Origin: Sphingobacteriaceae bacterium
GTDB taxonomy: Bacteria; Bacteroidota; Bacteroidia; Sphingobacteriales; Sphingobacteriaceae
Direction: 5' to 3'
Assembly (NCBI GenBank): GCA_947458875.1
Contig: CANGZD010000016.1
Location: forward strand, 1-34,967
Length of the DNA stretch: 34,967 nucleotides
The position numbers were made by a program, and so were the translations under genes. This document shows positions 8,423 through 16,508 of the stretch, one piece after another. Numbering within the stretch: the stretch's first letter is position 1; every line of letters starts with the position of its first letter. Below the pieces are notes generated by a model, which searched no databases, was not told where the DNA came from, and saw only the letters and a program-made list of their open reading frames with translations.

Positions 8423-9778
8423 ATGCAACGCAGAAAGTTTATTCAGCAAACACTCATGGCAGGGGCTGCAGCCACCGTGCTGAATCCGACGATTTTATTT
8501 GCTGCTAAACAACCTAAAGTCCGTTTAGGGTTTATCGGGGTGGGACTCCGTGGCCGCGATCATTTGGAATTGTGTTTACAACGTGATGATGTAGAGGTGA
8601 TTGCTTTAGCCGATCCGGATACCCAGAGTGCTTTGCCTGAATCGCAAAAGCTCCTAACCAAATATGGCCGTAAAAAGGCAGTTGAATATAGTAAGGGTGA
8701 TGAAGATTTTCTGAACCTGCTGAAACGCGATGACATTGATGCGGTGATCATCTCCACACCCTGGGAATGGCATATTCCGCAGGCCATAGCGGCGGTAAAA
8801 GCGGGTAAAATACCGGCTGTAGAGGTTTGCGGCGCTAGCGATGTGCAGGAGTGCTGGGATATTGTGAATGCGATAGAGACTACAGGTATGCCTTTGTTTG
8901 CGATGGAGAATGTGTGTTACCGCCGGGATGTGATGGCCGTGATGAATATGGTCCGTCAGGGTTTGTTTGGGGAGATTCTGCATTTGCAGGGCGGCTATCA
9001 GCATGATTTGCGTGAAGTGAAATTTAACGATGGCAAACAGCCTTATGGTGGTGGGGTAGAGTTCGGCGAAAAAGGTTTTTCTGAAGCCAAATGGCGTACC
9101 AATCACTCTGTGCACCGCAATGGGGATTTGTACCCTACGCATGGTTTAGGCCCTGTGGCGATGATGATCGATGTGAATCGTGGTAACCGATTGACAGCAC
9201 TTTCATCAGTTGCGACTAAAGCCCGTGGCCTGCATAAATATGTAGTGGATAAGGGCGGAGCTGATCATCCGAATGCCAAGGTAGATTTTAAGCTGGGTGA
9301 CATTGTCACCACATCCATACAAACGGCCAATGGTGAAACCATTATCCTTTCACACGATACCAATTCGCCAAGACCCTACTCTCTGAACTTCCGTGTACAG
9401 GGAACCAATGGTTTATGGATGGACGATTTCAATTCGATCTATTTGGAGGGAAAAAGTCCGAGGGCGCATGTTTGGGAAAAGGATGAGGTTTATATGAAAG
9501 CGTATGATCATGCCCTTTGGAAAAAATATGAAAGTCAGGCTACCGGTACCGGACATGGTGGCATGGATTTCTTTGTGATCAACTCCTTTATCGAGTCGAT
9601 CAAACGACAAGCGCCTTTTGCCATGGATGTGTACGATCTGGCGACCTGGTATGCCATTACACCAATCTCGGAGCGTTCAATTGCAGAAGGAGGTTCCTTG
9701 CAGCAAATCCCTGATTTTACCCGGGGCAAATGGATGAACAGAAAGCCAATCTTCGCTCTCGACGAATTAGGCTACTAA
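8423..9778 (+). CDS. GH109-type NAD-dependent alpha-N-acetylgalactosaminidase (Gfo/Idh/MocA fold), Tat-exported
   Basis: Exported Gfo/Idh/MocA-fold protein. MQRRKFIQQTLMAGAAATVL has the twin-arginine pattern RRKFI followed by a hydrophobic core, so it should leave the cell already folded with its NAD. The Rossmann loop is GFIGVGLRGRDHLEL (36-50), with Asp64/Asp66 after strand 2 (ALADPD). Family features recalled from GH109 (NagA of Elizabethkingia) are present: STPWEWHIPQA (111-121), CYRRDVMAV (165-173), WRTNHSVHRNGDLYPTHGLG (224-243) with the Tyr237/His240 pair, and the C-terminal PDFTRGKW. GH109 enzymes cleave terminal alpha-GalNAc by an NAD-redox mechanism. It faces away from the kinase/nucleotidyltransferase operon. 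A plain oxidoreductase on a related sugar is the alternative. Confidence 0.85.
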   Translation: MQRRKFIQQTLMAGAAATVLNPTILFAAKQPKVRLGFIGVGLRGRDHLELCLQRDDVEVIALADPDTQSALPESQKLLTKYGRKKAVEYSKGDEDFLNLLKRDDIDAVIISTPWEWHIPQAIAAVKAGKIPAVEVCGASDVQECWDIVNAIETTGMPLFAMENVCYRRDVMAVMNMVRQGLFGEILHLQGGYQHDLREVKFNDGKQPYGGGVEFGEKGFSEAKWRTNHSVHRNGDLYPTHGLGPVAMMIDVNRGNRLTALSSVATKARGLHKYVVDKGGADHPNAKVDFKLGDIVTTSIQTANGETIILSHDTNSPRPYSLNFRVQGTNGLWMDDFNSIYLEGKSPRAHVWEKDEVYMKAYDHALWKKYESQATGTGHGGMDFFVINSFIESIKRQAPFAMDVYDLATWYAITPISERSIAEGGSLQQIPDFTRGKWMNRKPIFALDELGY

Positions 9779-9779
9779 C

Positions 9780-9815
9780 AAAAAAGCCTCCCGAAATTTC
9801 GGGAGGCTTTTTTTA
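9780..9815. terminator. Bidirectional terminator between GH109 and M42 genes
   Basis: Perfect palindrome GCCTCCCGAAA/TTTCGGGAGGC (9786-9807) flanked by A- and T-runs. It starts at the GH109 stop and runs into the M42 stop codon, so it serves both converging genes. Confidence 0.93.
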
Positions 9816-10922
9816 TTTAATGCTTCTGAAATCATGCCCGGGCTTAATGTCGAGCAGGGCTTCATAGATCAGTCGAATCACATTGTCTACATCTTCTTTG
9901 TGTACCATTTCTACCGTAGTATGCATGTAGCGCAATGGTAAGGAAATTAAGGCCGAAACCACACCATCGTTGGAGTAAGCAAATGCATCGGTATCCGTTC
10001 CGGTAGAGCGTGAGGAGGCCTGGCGCTGGAATGGGATGTTGTTCTCTTCGGCTGCTTTGATCAATAATTTATTCAGGTTGGTTTGTACAGCAGGTGCATA
10101 AGATACTACCGGTCCATTGCCGCAGGACAAATCTCCCTGGGTGATCTTGTTGATCATCGGGGTTTGTGTGTCGTGGGTTACGTCGGTTACAATGGCGACA
10201 TTGGGTTTAATGCGGTGAGCAATCATTTCGGCACCACGCAAACCAATTTCTTCCTGTACGGAATTAACAATGTATAATCCGAAGGGCAGTTTTACCTTAT
10301 TTTCTTTTAATAAACGGGCTACTTCGGCAATCATAAAACCACCGGCACGGTTATCCAGGGCACGACCTACGTAATAGCGATCGTTCAATACCATAAATTC
10401 ATCTTCATAGGTGATTACGCAGCCTACATGGATACCGAGGGCTTCCACTTCTTCCTTGCTGGTGCAACCGCAATCCAGAAAGATATTTTTCAGGCTAGGG
10501 GCTTCTTCTTTTTCCCCACTGCGAGTATGAATAGCCGGCCAACCGAATACGGCCTTCACAATTCCTTTCTCGGTATGGATATTTACTCTTTTTGAAGGAG
10601 CGATTTGGTGGTCGGAACCGCCATTGCGGATCACATAAATCAAACCGTCTTTGGTAATGTAATTCACAAACCAGGAAATTTCATCGGCATGAGCCTCAAT
10701 CACAACCTTGTATTCTGCTTTCGGATTGATTACGCCGACAGCAGTGCCATAATTGTCTACATAATGCTCATCGATAAAGGGCTTGATGTAATCGAGCCAC
10801 ATCTTCTGGCCTTCCCACTCAAATCCGGTAGGCGATGGGTTGTTAATGTACTTCTCAAAAAAATCGAGTGATTTTTTGGTCACTACGGGAATGTGTTTCG
10901 CTTTTTCTTTTTGCTTAGCCAT
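9813..10922 (-). CDS. M42 family metallopeptidase (glutamyl/leucyl aminopeptidase type)
   Basis: Cytoplasmic dizinc aminopeptidase of family M42 (FrvX/PepA-like), which trims N-terminal residues from short peptides as a large oligomer. The metal ligands are visible in order: His78 in IEAHADEISW, bridging Asp190 in ALDNRAGG, the catalytic Glu pair in VQEEIGLRGA (Glu224/225), Asp247 in VTDVTHD, and a final His in LRYMHTTVEM. The length (369) is normal. There is no signal peptide; the N-terminus is lysine-rich. It is the last gene of a minus-strand run, 8 bases after the GNAT gene. Some M42 members are annotated as endoglucanases; nothing here supports that. Confidence 0.94.
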   Translation of the reverse strand: MAKQKEKAKHIPVVTKKSLDFFEKYINNPSPTGFEWEGQKMWLDYIKPFIDEHYVDNYGTAVGVINPKAEYKVVIEAHADEISWFVNYITKDGLIYVIRNGGSDHQIAPSKRVNIHTEKGIVKAVFGWPAIHTRSGEKEEAPSLKNIFLDCGCTSKEEVEALGIHVGCVITYEDEFMVLNDRYYVGRALDNRAGGFMIAEVARLLKENKVKLPFGLYIVNSVQEEIGLRGAEMIAHRIKPNVAIVTDVTHDTQTPMINKITQGDLSCGNGPVVSYAPAVQTNLNKLLIKAAEENNIPFQRQASSRSTGTDTDAFAYSNDGVVSALISLPLRYMHTTVEMVHKEDVDNVIRLIYEALLDIKPGHDFRSIK

Positions 10923-10930
10923 AGCTCAAT

Positions 10931-11338
10931 TTATAAATAGATTTCCATGATGACGAAATCGAATCCGTCTTTAAAATAAGTTTGTTCTGTTTTCAAAAAA
11001 CCGTAACGTTCATATAAACCTGACACATTGGTTCGAGCATTCATCCAAACCCTTTCCATGCTTTTCGAACGAGCGAAATCAAGTGCGAATTCAATCATTT
11101 GCTTGCCATAGCCTCTTCCTTGGAATTCATTTCTGGTAGCGAGTTTTCTTAATTGCATTTCGCTTGCTTTTTGAAAAGTTGAAATTACTGTCATCAGCTG
11201 ATTCTGATCAAAAAGACCAAAATGAATACCATCATCATCATCGGGCAATTTTACCTGCTCCAGCTCAAAGTCCGGGTACATCACTTCTTGGCGGAGGTGC
11301 CAGGTCATCGCTGCCGGAATTTGCTCAATTGAAGCCAT
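10931..11338 (-). CDS. GNAT family N-acetyltransferase
   Basis: Small (135 residues) single-domain acetyltransferase using acetyl-CoA. Motif A is RKLATRNEFQGRGYGKQMIE, with the pyrophosphate-binding Q-G-R-G-Y-G turn. The later segment ARTNVSGLYERYGFLKTEQT is the typical motif B with the Y-x-x-x-G-F turn. The substrate is unknown. It lies 12 bases after the carboxylase gene and 8 before the peptidase, so it is co-transcribed with both, although no metabolic link is obvious. Confidence 0.9.
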   Translation of the reverse strand: MASIEQIPAAMTWHLRQEVMYPDFELEQVKLPDDDDGIHFGLFDQNQLMTVISTFQKASEMQLRKLATRNEFQGRGYGKQMIEFALDFARSKSMERVWMNARTNVSGLYERYGFLKTEQTYFKDGFDFVIMEIYL

Positions 11339-11350
11339 CGCTTTAGCCTA

Positions 11351-12892
11351 TTATAATGGGATGTTGCCGTGTTTTTTACGCGGATTGTTGACCACTTTGT
11401 TTTCCAGCATACGATAAGCCTTAATGAGTTTGGCACGGGTTTCTGCTGGCTCAATTACCTCATCCACAAAACCTCGTTCTGCGGCACGGTATGGATTGGC
11501 AAATAAGTCTGAATATTCTTTTTCTTTTTCCAACCATTTGGCTTCCTGATCGGCAGCTGAGCTGATCTCTTTTTTAAAGATGATCTCTGCCGCACCTTTA
11601 GCACCCATCACCGCAATTTCGGCACTTGGCCAGGCGTAGTTCATGTCGGCGCCGATATGCTTGGAGTTCATTACGCAATAGGCACCGCCATATGCTTTGC
11701 GGGTGATTACCGTAATTTTAGGCACAGTAGCTTCGCAGAAAGCATAAAGCAATTTGGCTCCATTGTTGATGATGCCGTTCCATTCTTGGTCGGTGCCGGG
11801 TAAAAATCCGGGTACGTCTTCTAAAACCAGTAAAGGGATGTTGAAGCTGTCGCAGAAGCGCACAAAGCGGGCACCTTTTACCGAGGCGTGATTATCTAAA
11901 ACGCCTGCTAAAAATGCTGGTTGGTTGGCTACAATGCCAATACTTCGGCCTGCCAATCGGGCGAAGCCTACCACAATATTCTCGGCGTAATCTCTGTGAA
12001 TTTCGAGGAAACTACCTTCGTCAATGATCTGCTCTATGGCTTCTCTTACATCGTATGGCTGATTGGCATTTTCAGGCATCAATTTATTTAATGCAGGCCT
12101 ATTCTCGTCGCCAGCCTCATAAGCCAATGCAGGCGCTTGTTCTTCACAATTCTGCGGCATGTAGCTCAGTAATTTTTTGATGTGGTTGATGGCGTCAATC
12201 TCATTGGTGCAGGCAAAATGGGTGACGCCCGATTTGCTGGCGTGAGTACTGGCCCCACCCAATTCCTCGGCAGTTACTTCTTCGTGGGTAACGGTTTTCA
12301 CCACGTTTGGTCCGGTAACAAACATGTAAGAAGTGTTTTCCACCATCAGGATAAAATCGGTAATGGCAGGGGAGTACACTGCACCTCCGGCGCAAGGGCC
12401 CATGATGCCCGAAATTTGAGGCACTACGCCTGAAGCTTGGGTATTGCGATAAAAAATATCGGCATAGCCACCTAAAGAAACTACGCCTTCCTGAATACGG
12501 GCACCACCCGAATCGTTTAAACCGATGATGGGTGCTCCATTCTTCATGGCCATCTCCATGATTTTACAGATCTTTTCTGATTGTGTTTCCGAAAGTGATC
12601 CTCCAAAAACAGTGAAATCTTGAGAATAAACGTAAACCAATCTGCCGTTTATGGTTCCAAATCCTGTTACTACACCATCTCCATGGTATTTTTCTTTTTC
12701 CATCCCGAAATCGGTGGAGCGATGAGTTACCATCATGCCGATCTCTTCGAAAGAGCCCTCGTCTAACAAAAAATGCAAGCGTTCACGTGCAGTAAGTTTT
12801 CCTTTTTTATGCTGACTTTCAATTCGGGTTTTTCCTCCTCCTAAAAGGGCTTCTTCTCTTTTTTGGTGGAGATTATCAATTTTCTTGTCCAA
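11351..12892 (-). CDS. pccB: Acyl-CoA carboxylase beta subunit (propionyl-CoA carboxylase type)
   Basis: Carboxyltransferase subunit that moves CO2 from carboxybiotin to an acyl-CoA, most likely propionyl-CoA. It has both crotonase-like halves: [20 protein letters not shown] and [19 protein letters not shown] in the first, and [14 protein letters not shown] and [20 protein letters not shown] in the second, which form the oxyanion holes. The 513 residues are full length. No biotin carboxylase or biotin carrier gene is in the window, so its alpha partner must be elsewhere. The same family includes decarboxylase subunits; the sequence cannot separate these. It lies 60 bases after the porin gene and 12 before the GNAT gene. 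Confidence 0.92.
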   Translation of the reverse strand: MDKKIDNLHQKREEALLGGGKTRIESQHKKGKLTARERLHFLLDEGSFEEIGMMVTHRSTDFGMEKEKYHGDGVVTGFGTINGRLVYVYSQDFTVFGGSLSETQSEKICKIMEMAMKNGAPIIGLNDSGGARIQEGVVSLGGYADIFYRNTQASGVVPQISGIMGPCAGGAVYSPAITDFILMVENTSYMFVTGPNVVKTVTHEEVTAEELGGASTHASKSGVTHFACTNEIDAINHIKKLLSYMPQNCEEQAPALAYEAGDENRPALNKLMPENANQPYDVREAIEQIIDEGSFLEIHRDYAENIVVGFARLAGRSIGIVANQPAFLAGVLDNHASVKGARFVRFCDSFNIPLLVLEDVPGFLPGTDQEWNGIINNGAKLLYAFCEATVPKITVITRKAYGGAYCVMNSKHIGADMNYAWPSAEIAVMGAKGAAEIIFKKEISSAADQEAKWLEKEKEYSDLFANPYRAAERGFVDEVIEPAETRAKLIKAYRMLENKVVNNPRKKHGNIPL

Positions 12893-12952
12893 GATGTAGC
12901 AAAATTAAATGTAAGTGGAATTCAAAAATACAAAATGCGACTGATTATTAAA

Positions 12953-14200
12953 TCAGAATCGATATTGGGCACGAATGGTAAAAATATCATCTTTCAAATC
13001 TTCCGTATAGTCTGCCAAACTGGTGCTTTCATTCACCGGATGATCGTAATAAAGCGTGAATTTTACCTGTTTGCTGAAGTAATAAACGAATCCAGTGCCA
13101 AAAGTATTAAACCTGATGTCGCCGGCTGTGGTATTGCTTCCGTTTTGTCCGATTTGTTTTCCTTTAACGAAGCTATTCGGGTCGTAGCGATCGTAATTTG
13201 CAATCCATTGCAATTGTGTACCCGGAATTTCTTGAATCAGCCAGAGGAAAAAACCATTAAAATTACGATTGTAAATATCATTGATGATGAGTGTCCCTAA
13301 ACTACGGCTAGCTTGAGCGCCGGTAATGTTCATAGATGCTGCTTGTCCGGGTTGTTTACCTGAAATAAACTCCCCTTTGATCCATGTTTTGCCAAGTATC
13401 CATCTGAAATCCGTTTGAAAATTCATCCCGGAATAACGTTTTTGGGCATAAGAATTCATTAACTCAGTTGAGGTTTCTGCAATAAAACCTCTTTGTCCGT
13501 TAATAACCGCATTTCTGTACCGGGTAGGGCCCCCATACTTTACGAATCCATTATAATAGGATAGACCAAAGCCTAAATTCCAGTTTTCTTTTAATTCCTT
13601 GAAATTGAATTGCAGTGAAGTAGAAAGGTCTTTCCGGCTATCATAGTCTTTGGCGTTCATCCCTGAGCCATTAAATAGCCCAATTTCATAGTCTATAAAA
13701 GGAAATTTTGGGAGTTTAACCGATAACATAGCGCCCAAATCACGTTCACTTGGTAACAATGTTTGGTGCAAACGAGGACGTTCGGGAAATTCACGGCTTG
13801 CAGATGAATAAGAAAGAATATATCCAAATGGTTTAGTGAACTGGCCTGCAGTAAGGGTAAACATATTCCATTTTGGATCTTTAACTTGAATGAAACCGTC
13901 TCTGAGGCTCACACCGTCTTGCGTGGCATCCAATTGGAATACCACGTTTGTTAGCTTGTCCACCCGGTCAAATTTGAAACGCCCTCGTCTGATCATGAAG
14001 CGGTTATCTACATCTTCAAGGAAATCGCCTCCGGTAAATGAAGGTGCTCCTTTTTCTTGCGCTTTCTGAAATTGGAATTGAAAATAGCCGCTTATGTTTA
14101 AATCATGTGGATTGTTGTCGGAAGGCGCATTGTTGCTTTGCGCTTCTGAATGCTGATAGTAAAAAATAAATAAAATACCGGCAAAAAGCGCCTTTTTCAT
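12953..14200 (-). CDS. OprO/OprP-like outer-membrane porin
   Basis: Predicted outer-membrane beta-barrel of the phosphate-selective porin O/P family. The signal peptide MKKALFAGILFIFYYQHSEA ends before QSNN. The mature protein starts with a short disordered stretch, then NISGYFQFQFQ; next come RFMIRRGRFKFD and GVSLRDGFIQVKDPKWNMF, followed by LTAGQFTKPFGYILSYSSAS, all typical of the family. It ends with alternating residues and a C-terminal aromatic (IRAQYRF), the usual barrel-assembly signal. The family is often linked to phosphate or pyrophosphate uptake, but in Bacteroidota the solute is usually unproven. It is the first gene of a four-gene minus-strand run. A run of 11 A residues (minus strand) sits just before its start codon. 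Confidence 0.88.
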   Translation of the reverse strand: MKKALFAGILFIFYYQHSEAQSNNAPSDNNPHDLNISGYFQFQFQKAQEKGAPSFTGGDFLEDVDNRFMIRRGRFKFDRVDKLTNVVFQLDATQDGVSLRDGFIQVKDPKWNMFTLTAGQFTKPFGYILSYSSASREFPERPRLHQTLLPSERDLGAMLSVKLPKFPFIDYEIGLFNGSGMNAKDYDSRKDLSTSLQFNFKELKENWNLGFGLSYYNGFVKYGGPTRYRNAVINGQRGFIAETSTELMNSYAQKRYSGMNFQTDFRWILGKTWIKGEFISGKQPGQAASMNITGAQASRSLGTLIINDIYNRNFNGFFLWLIQEIPGTQLQWIANYDRYDPNSFVKGKQIGQNGSNTTAGDIRFNTFGTGFVYYFSKQVKFTLYYDHPVNESTSLADYTEDLKDDIFTIRAQYRF

Positions 14201-14206
14201 GACGAA

Positions 14207-14217
14207 TTTTTTTTTTT
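14207..14217 (-). repeat. Homopolymer A11 upstream of porin start
   Basis: Eleven consecutive T on the plus strand (A on the coding strand), 6 bases ahead of the porin ATG. Homopolymers of this length change length easily; here a change would alter the leader and not the reading frame. Confidence 0.9.
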
Positions 14218-14362
14218 AAAGGTAATGTTTAACTAAGAGAAATGCTATTGCATTATAGATCAATGAAGCGGATGAGCATTGATTTTGACAGAAATTAGAT
14301 CAATATGGTGATCATGCGTTTAAATTTTATCACACAGGTCCTGATAAAACTTTTCTGAGCAT

Positions 14363-14905
14363 TTAATGAAAGCTAAACCCGACCCCAAATCCTATTCCAT
14401 GTAGTTTGATAGGTTCTAAATCCGGCTTGTATTGCAGCACTTCCTGATATCGGTAGTTTAAACTTAAATTCCAGTTAGAGTGTTTTCTCCGGCTAAATGG
14501 GTAGGAAGCGCCTAAGCCCAACATCAAACCTTTGCGCCAGGCTGGATCTATCTTTAGAGCATAACCGGGATTGAAATAGATTGCTAAACCCTGAAGTTTA
14601 TTTTGAAAAAAAAACCGGCTATCAAGAAAAATGGAGAACAAATTATAGTTTTCGCCAAATACTTCCTGATCCACTCTATGATTACCCTGGCCCACTCCAA
14701 TTCCAACCCCATAGCTGGGTTTGATTTTATAGTTAAAAGTGGTACTAATGTTGAACATGTCACCTTTTTTTTCATGTTCATTATCTGCTATTCCGAAAAA
14801 ATAGTTAAAGCTAGTATGATTGCTAAACCTCCTGAATTTTTGAGCTGACATCTCCTTAAAAGAAAGAAGACAAAATGTAAGCACTAAAAGCGTTGTTTTT
14901 TTCAT
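14363..14905 (-). CDS. Small outer-membrane beta-barrel protein, array family A (intact copy)
   Basis: No named family recognised. The 180-residue product has a signal peptide (MKKTTLLVLTFCLLSFKEMSAQ), then alternating strands such as MFNISTTFNYKIKPSYGVGI, LFSIFLDSRFFFQ and WNLSLNYRYQEVL. It ends GIGFGVGFSFH, so it looks like an eight-strand-sized outer-membrane barrel. It is the last gene of a minus-strand array in which family A and family B genes alternate, beginning 11 bases after the stop of a B gene. Parts of its 5' half recur almost unchanged in the decayed copy at 15578-15721. It contains runs of 8 T (14764-14771) and 9 A (14606-14614), which could make it prone to frameshift. Function unknown. 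Confidence 0.7.
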   Translation of the reverse strand: MKKTTLLVLTFCLLSFKEMSAQKFRRFSNHTSFNYFFGIADNEHEKKGDMFNISTTFNYKIKPSYGVGIGVGQGNHRVDQEVFGENYNLFSIFLDSRFFFQNKLQGLAIYFNPGYALKIDPAWRKGLMLGLGASYPFSRRKHSNWNLSLNYRYQEVLQYKPDLEPIKLHGIGFGVGFSFH

Positions 14906-14916
14906 TTTATGTATAC

Positions 14917-15585
14917 TTAAAATATCAATCCGATTTTTAGTGCCAAACTGGCAATTCTGGGGTTTTCATTCGGTTCGTCGAATCCCTGTTTTTTTCTAAA
15001 AAGATAATGCTCATGATAATCAATGCCCCAACTGATAAGTTTGCTGGAATTGATTTTATACCTCTGTCCGAAACCCAATCCCCAGAACAATCTGGGCTTA
15101 CCTTCATTATTATCTAATTTTAAGAAACTGCCAATATCCGCGGTCAAGAAAGCAGATTCTGAATTATTTCTGAAATAATACCGGGCCTCTCCGAAAATGG
15201 GGATGAAATGGTAGGTGGTACCGGGAGTTGGAACTTGTTCAAATCCAGTTCTTCCGTTTACAACTACAGGTTTATATGTATGCCCTGCGCTTACTTCAAC
15301 GTATTCATAACCGGAACCTATCCCTGCATAAAGTTTTTTATTTAACGGCCATAGCCATCTATAGCTTAATGAAGGAATTCTTACTAAATCATTATGTGAA
15401 TAATGAGAATTATTTCCGATTACTTCATCCACGTAATGACTACCAAAAGCCCATCCAATATCAATTATCTTTTGAGCATACAGTTCAGATCGGGCTTTTG
15501 TTTGTGCAATTAAATTAGGCTGATGGAAGTAAATAAAGAAAAGAACAATGCAATTAATTCGTTTCATACTCATCTTTTTAATCAT
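14917..15585 (-). CDS. Small outer-membrane protein, array family B, copy 1
   Basis: Unrecognised family; 222 residues from the first ATG. The likelier start is Met7 (position 15567), which gives a clean signal peptide MKRINCIVLFFIYFHQPNLIAQ. Predicted strands include LYAGIGSGYEYVEV, TYHFIPIFGEARYYF and PRLFWGLGFGQRYKI, and the end is IASLALKIGLIF with a terminal Phe, as in outer-membrane barrels. Its last 100 or so residues differ from copy 2 (15733-16371) at only about five positions, while the N-terminal halves are strongly diverged. The first ATG overlaps the stop of the decayed A copy upstream; family A copy 14363-14905 follows after 11 bases. Function unknown. Confidence 0.72.
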   Translation of the reverse strand: MIKKMSMKRINCIVLFFIYFHQPNLIAQTKARSELYAQKIIDIGWAFGSHYVDEVIGNNSHYSHNDLVRIPSLSYRWLWPLNKKLYAGIGSGYEYVEVSAGHTYKPVVVNGRTGFEQVPTPGTTYHFIPIFGEARYYFRNNSESAFLTADIGSFLKLDNNEGKPRLFWGLGFGQRYKINSSKLISWGIDYHEHYLFRKKQGFDEPNENPRIASLALKIGLIF

Positions 15586-15721
15586 GTATATTTACCATTA
15601 GTCGAATACCTAACCATTTGCCGTTGTGATTATCCTGGCCCACTCCGATTCCAACCCCATAGCTGTGTTTGATTTTATAGTTAAAAGTGGTACTAATGTT
15701 GAACATGCTACCCTTTTTCAT
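15578..15721 (-). pseudogene. Decayed family A copy, internally deleted to 47 codons
   Basis: An open frame of 47 codons starts MKKGSMFNISTTFNYKIK, continues through GVGIGVGQDNHN and stops after GKWLGIRLMVNIHD. Its first 30 residues match residues of about 46-76 of the intact A gene (KKGDMFNISTTFNYKIKP), and its leader DNA matches the leader of that gene. The join is therefore an internal deletion that removed the signal peptide, and the middle of the barrel is missing too. Only the start, one hairpin and a barrel-like end are left. It lies 11 bases after the stop of B copy 2 and overlaps the first ATG of B copy 1, the same spacing as in the intact pair. It could still be translated, but without a signal peptide it should not reach the outer membrane. 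Confidence 0.75.
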
Positions 15722-15732
15722 TTTATGTATAC

Positions 15733-16371
15733 TTAAAATATCAATCCAATTTTTAGTGCCAAACTGGCAATTCTGGGGTTTTCGTTCGGTTCATCAAACC
15801 CCTGTGTTTTTCTAAAAAGATAATGCTCATGATAATCAATGCCCCAACTGATAAATTTGCTGGAATTTATTTTATACCTCTGTCCGAAACCCAATCCCCA
15901 GAATAATCTGGGCTTACCTTCATTATGGTCTAATTTTAAGAAACTGCCAATATCCGCGGTTAAGAACGCAGATTCTGGATTATTTCTGAAATAATACCGG
16001 GCCTGTCCGAAAATGGGGATGAAATGGTAGGTGGTACCGGGAGTTTTAATTTCTTTTTCATATTCCATGCCGTTAATAATCACGTTTTCAGTATCCCATC
16101 CGTGACCTACATTTATGTGGTGGTATCCAGATCCAAATCCGGCGTAAATTTTTTTTGATATACCCCAGAGATGTAAATAATTGATAGAGAAAACATGAAT
16201 ACTTTCATTATGTGTCTTGTACCCATTGGGCCCAGTTTGCTCATCATAATATCTGCCGCCCCATCCCACTCCCAACTCTATTGTGTTGATAGGGTCGATC
16301 TTTTCTTGTCCAAACGTTCTTATTAGTCCTGAAAAAATTGTCAGGATGAGGATTATAGAAATTGTTTTCAT
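15733..16371 (-). CDS. Small outer-membrane protein, array family B, copy 2
   Basis: Paralogue of the gene at 14917-15585; 212 residues with signal peptide MKTISIILILTIFSGLIRTFGQ. From TPGTTYHFIPIFGQARYYF to the end IASLALKIGLIF it is nearly identical to copy 1 (differences such as E/Q, S/P, N/H, L/F, K/T), while residues about 23-110 share only scattered positions (YDE near the start, KIYAGFGSGY). This mosaic pattern suggests recombination or gene conversion over the 3' half. The ATG at 16371 overlaps the TGA of a second decayed A-type frame (ATGA), as expected for coupled A-B pairs. Function unknown; outer-membrane location inferred. Confidence 0.72.
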   Translation of the reverse strand: MKTISIILILTIFSGLIRTFGQEKIDPINTIELGVGWGGRYYDEQTGPNGYKTHNESIHVFSINYLHLWGISKKIYAGFGSGYHHINVGHGWDTENVIINGMEYEKEIKTPGTTYHFIPIFGQARYYFRNNPESAFLTADIGSFLKLDHNEGKPRLFWGLGFGQRYKINSSKFISWGIDYHEHYLFRKTQGFDEPNENPRIASLALKIGLIF

Positions 16372-16508
16372 TGCTCGGTTTTAACTTTTAATCTGATTCC
16401 AATCCATTTGCTGCGGTGTTTTACTGTTCCAAAAACATCCTTATTTTCAAATTCATTGTTGTGTGATCCGGCTAGACAGTGACTTTGTAAAAGATTTGAA
16501 TGTAACAT
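16368..16508 (-). pseudogene. Second decayed family A-type 3' end
   Basis: A 46-codon frame ending at a TGA that overlaps the ATG of B copy 2. Its last 30 or so residues, including EFENKDVFGTVKHRSKWIGI followed by RLKV, resemble the end of the other decayed copy (GKWLGIRLMV), so it is read as the 3' stump of another A-type barrel gene. The first 12-15 codons look unrelated and overlap the plus-strand fragment at 16463-16567, so the homologous part probably starts near 16470. No signal peptide. Resemblance to a gene end is good; functionality is unlikely. Confidence 0.55.

Noticed and set aside
8654-9142. 162-codon open frame on the minus strand
   Set aside because: It lies wholly antisense to the well-conserved GH109-type gene; its composition (His/Ile-rich) has no domain or signal pattern, so it is a shadow frame.
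11351-12892. Complete acyl-CoA carboxylase operon
   Set aside because: Only the beta subunit is present; neighbours are a porin, a GNAT and a peptidase, with no biotin carboxylase or carrier protein.
12863-13300. 145-codon plus-strand open frame across the porin 3' end
   Set aside because: Antisense to the porin and to the carboxylase start; no recognisable motif and no own regulatory region.
15567-15585. First ATG of B copy 1 as its true start
   Set aside because: Starting there puts six extra residues, with three Lys/Met pairs, before an otherwise ideal signal peptide; Met7 at 15567 is more likely, although the overlap with the upstream remnant keeps the first ATG possible.
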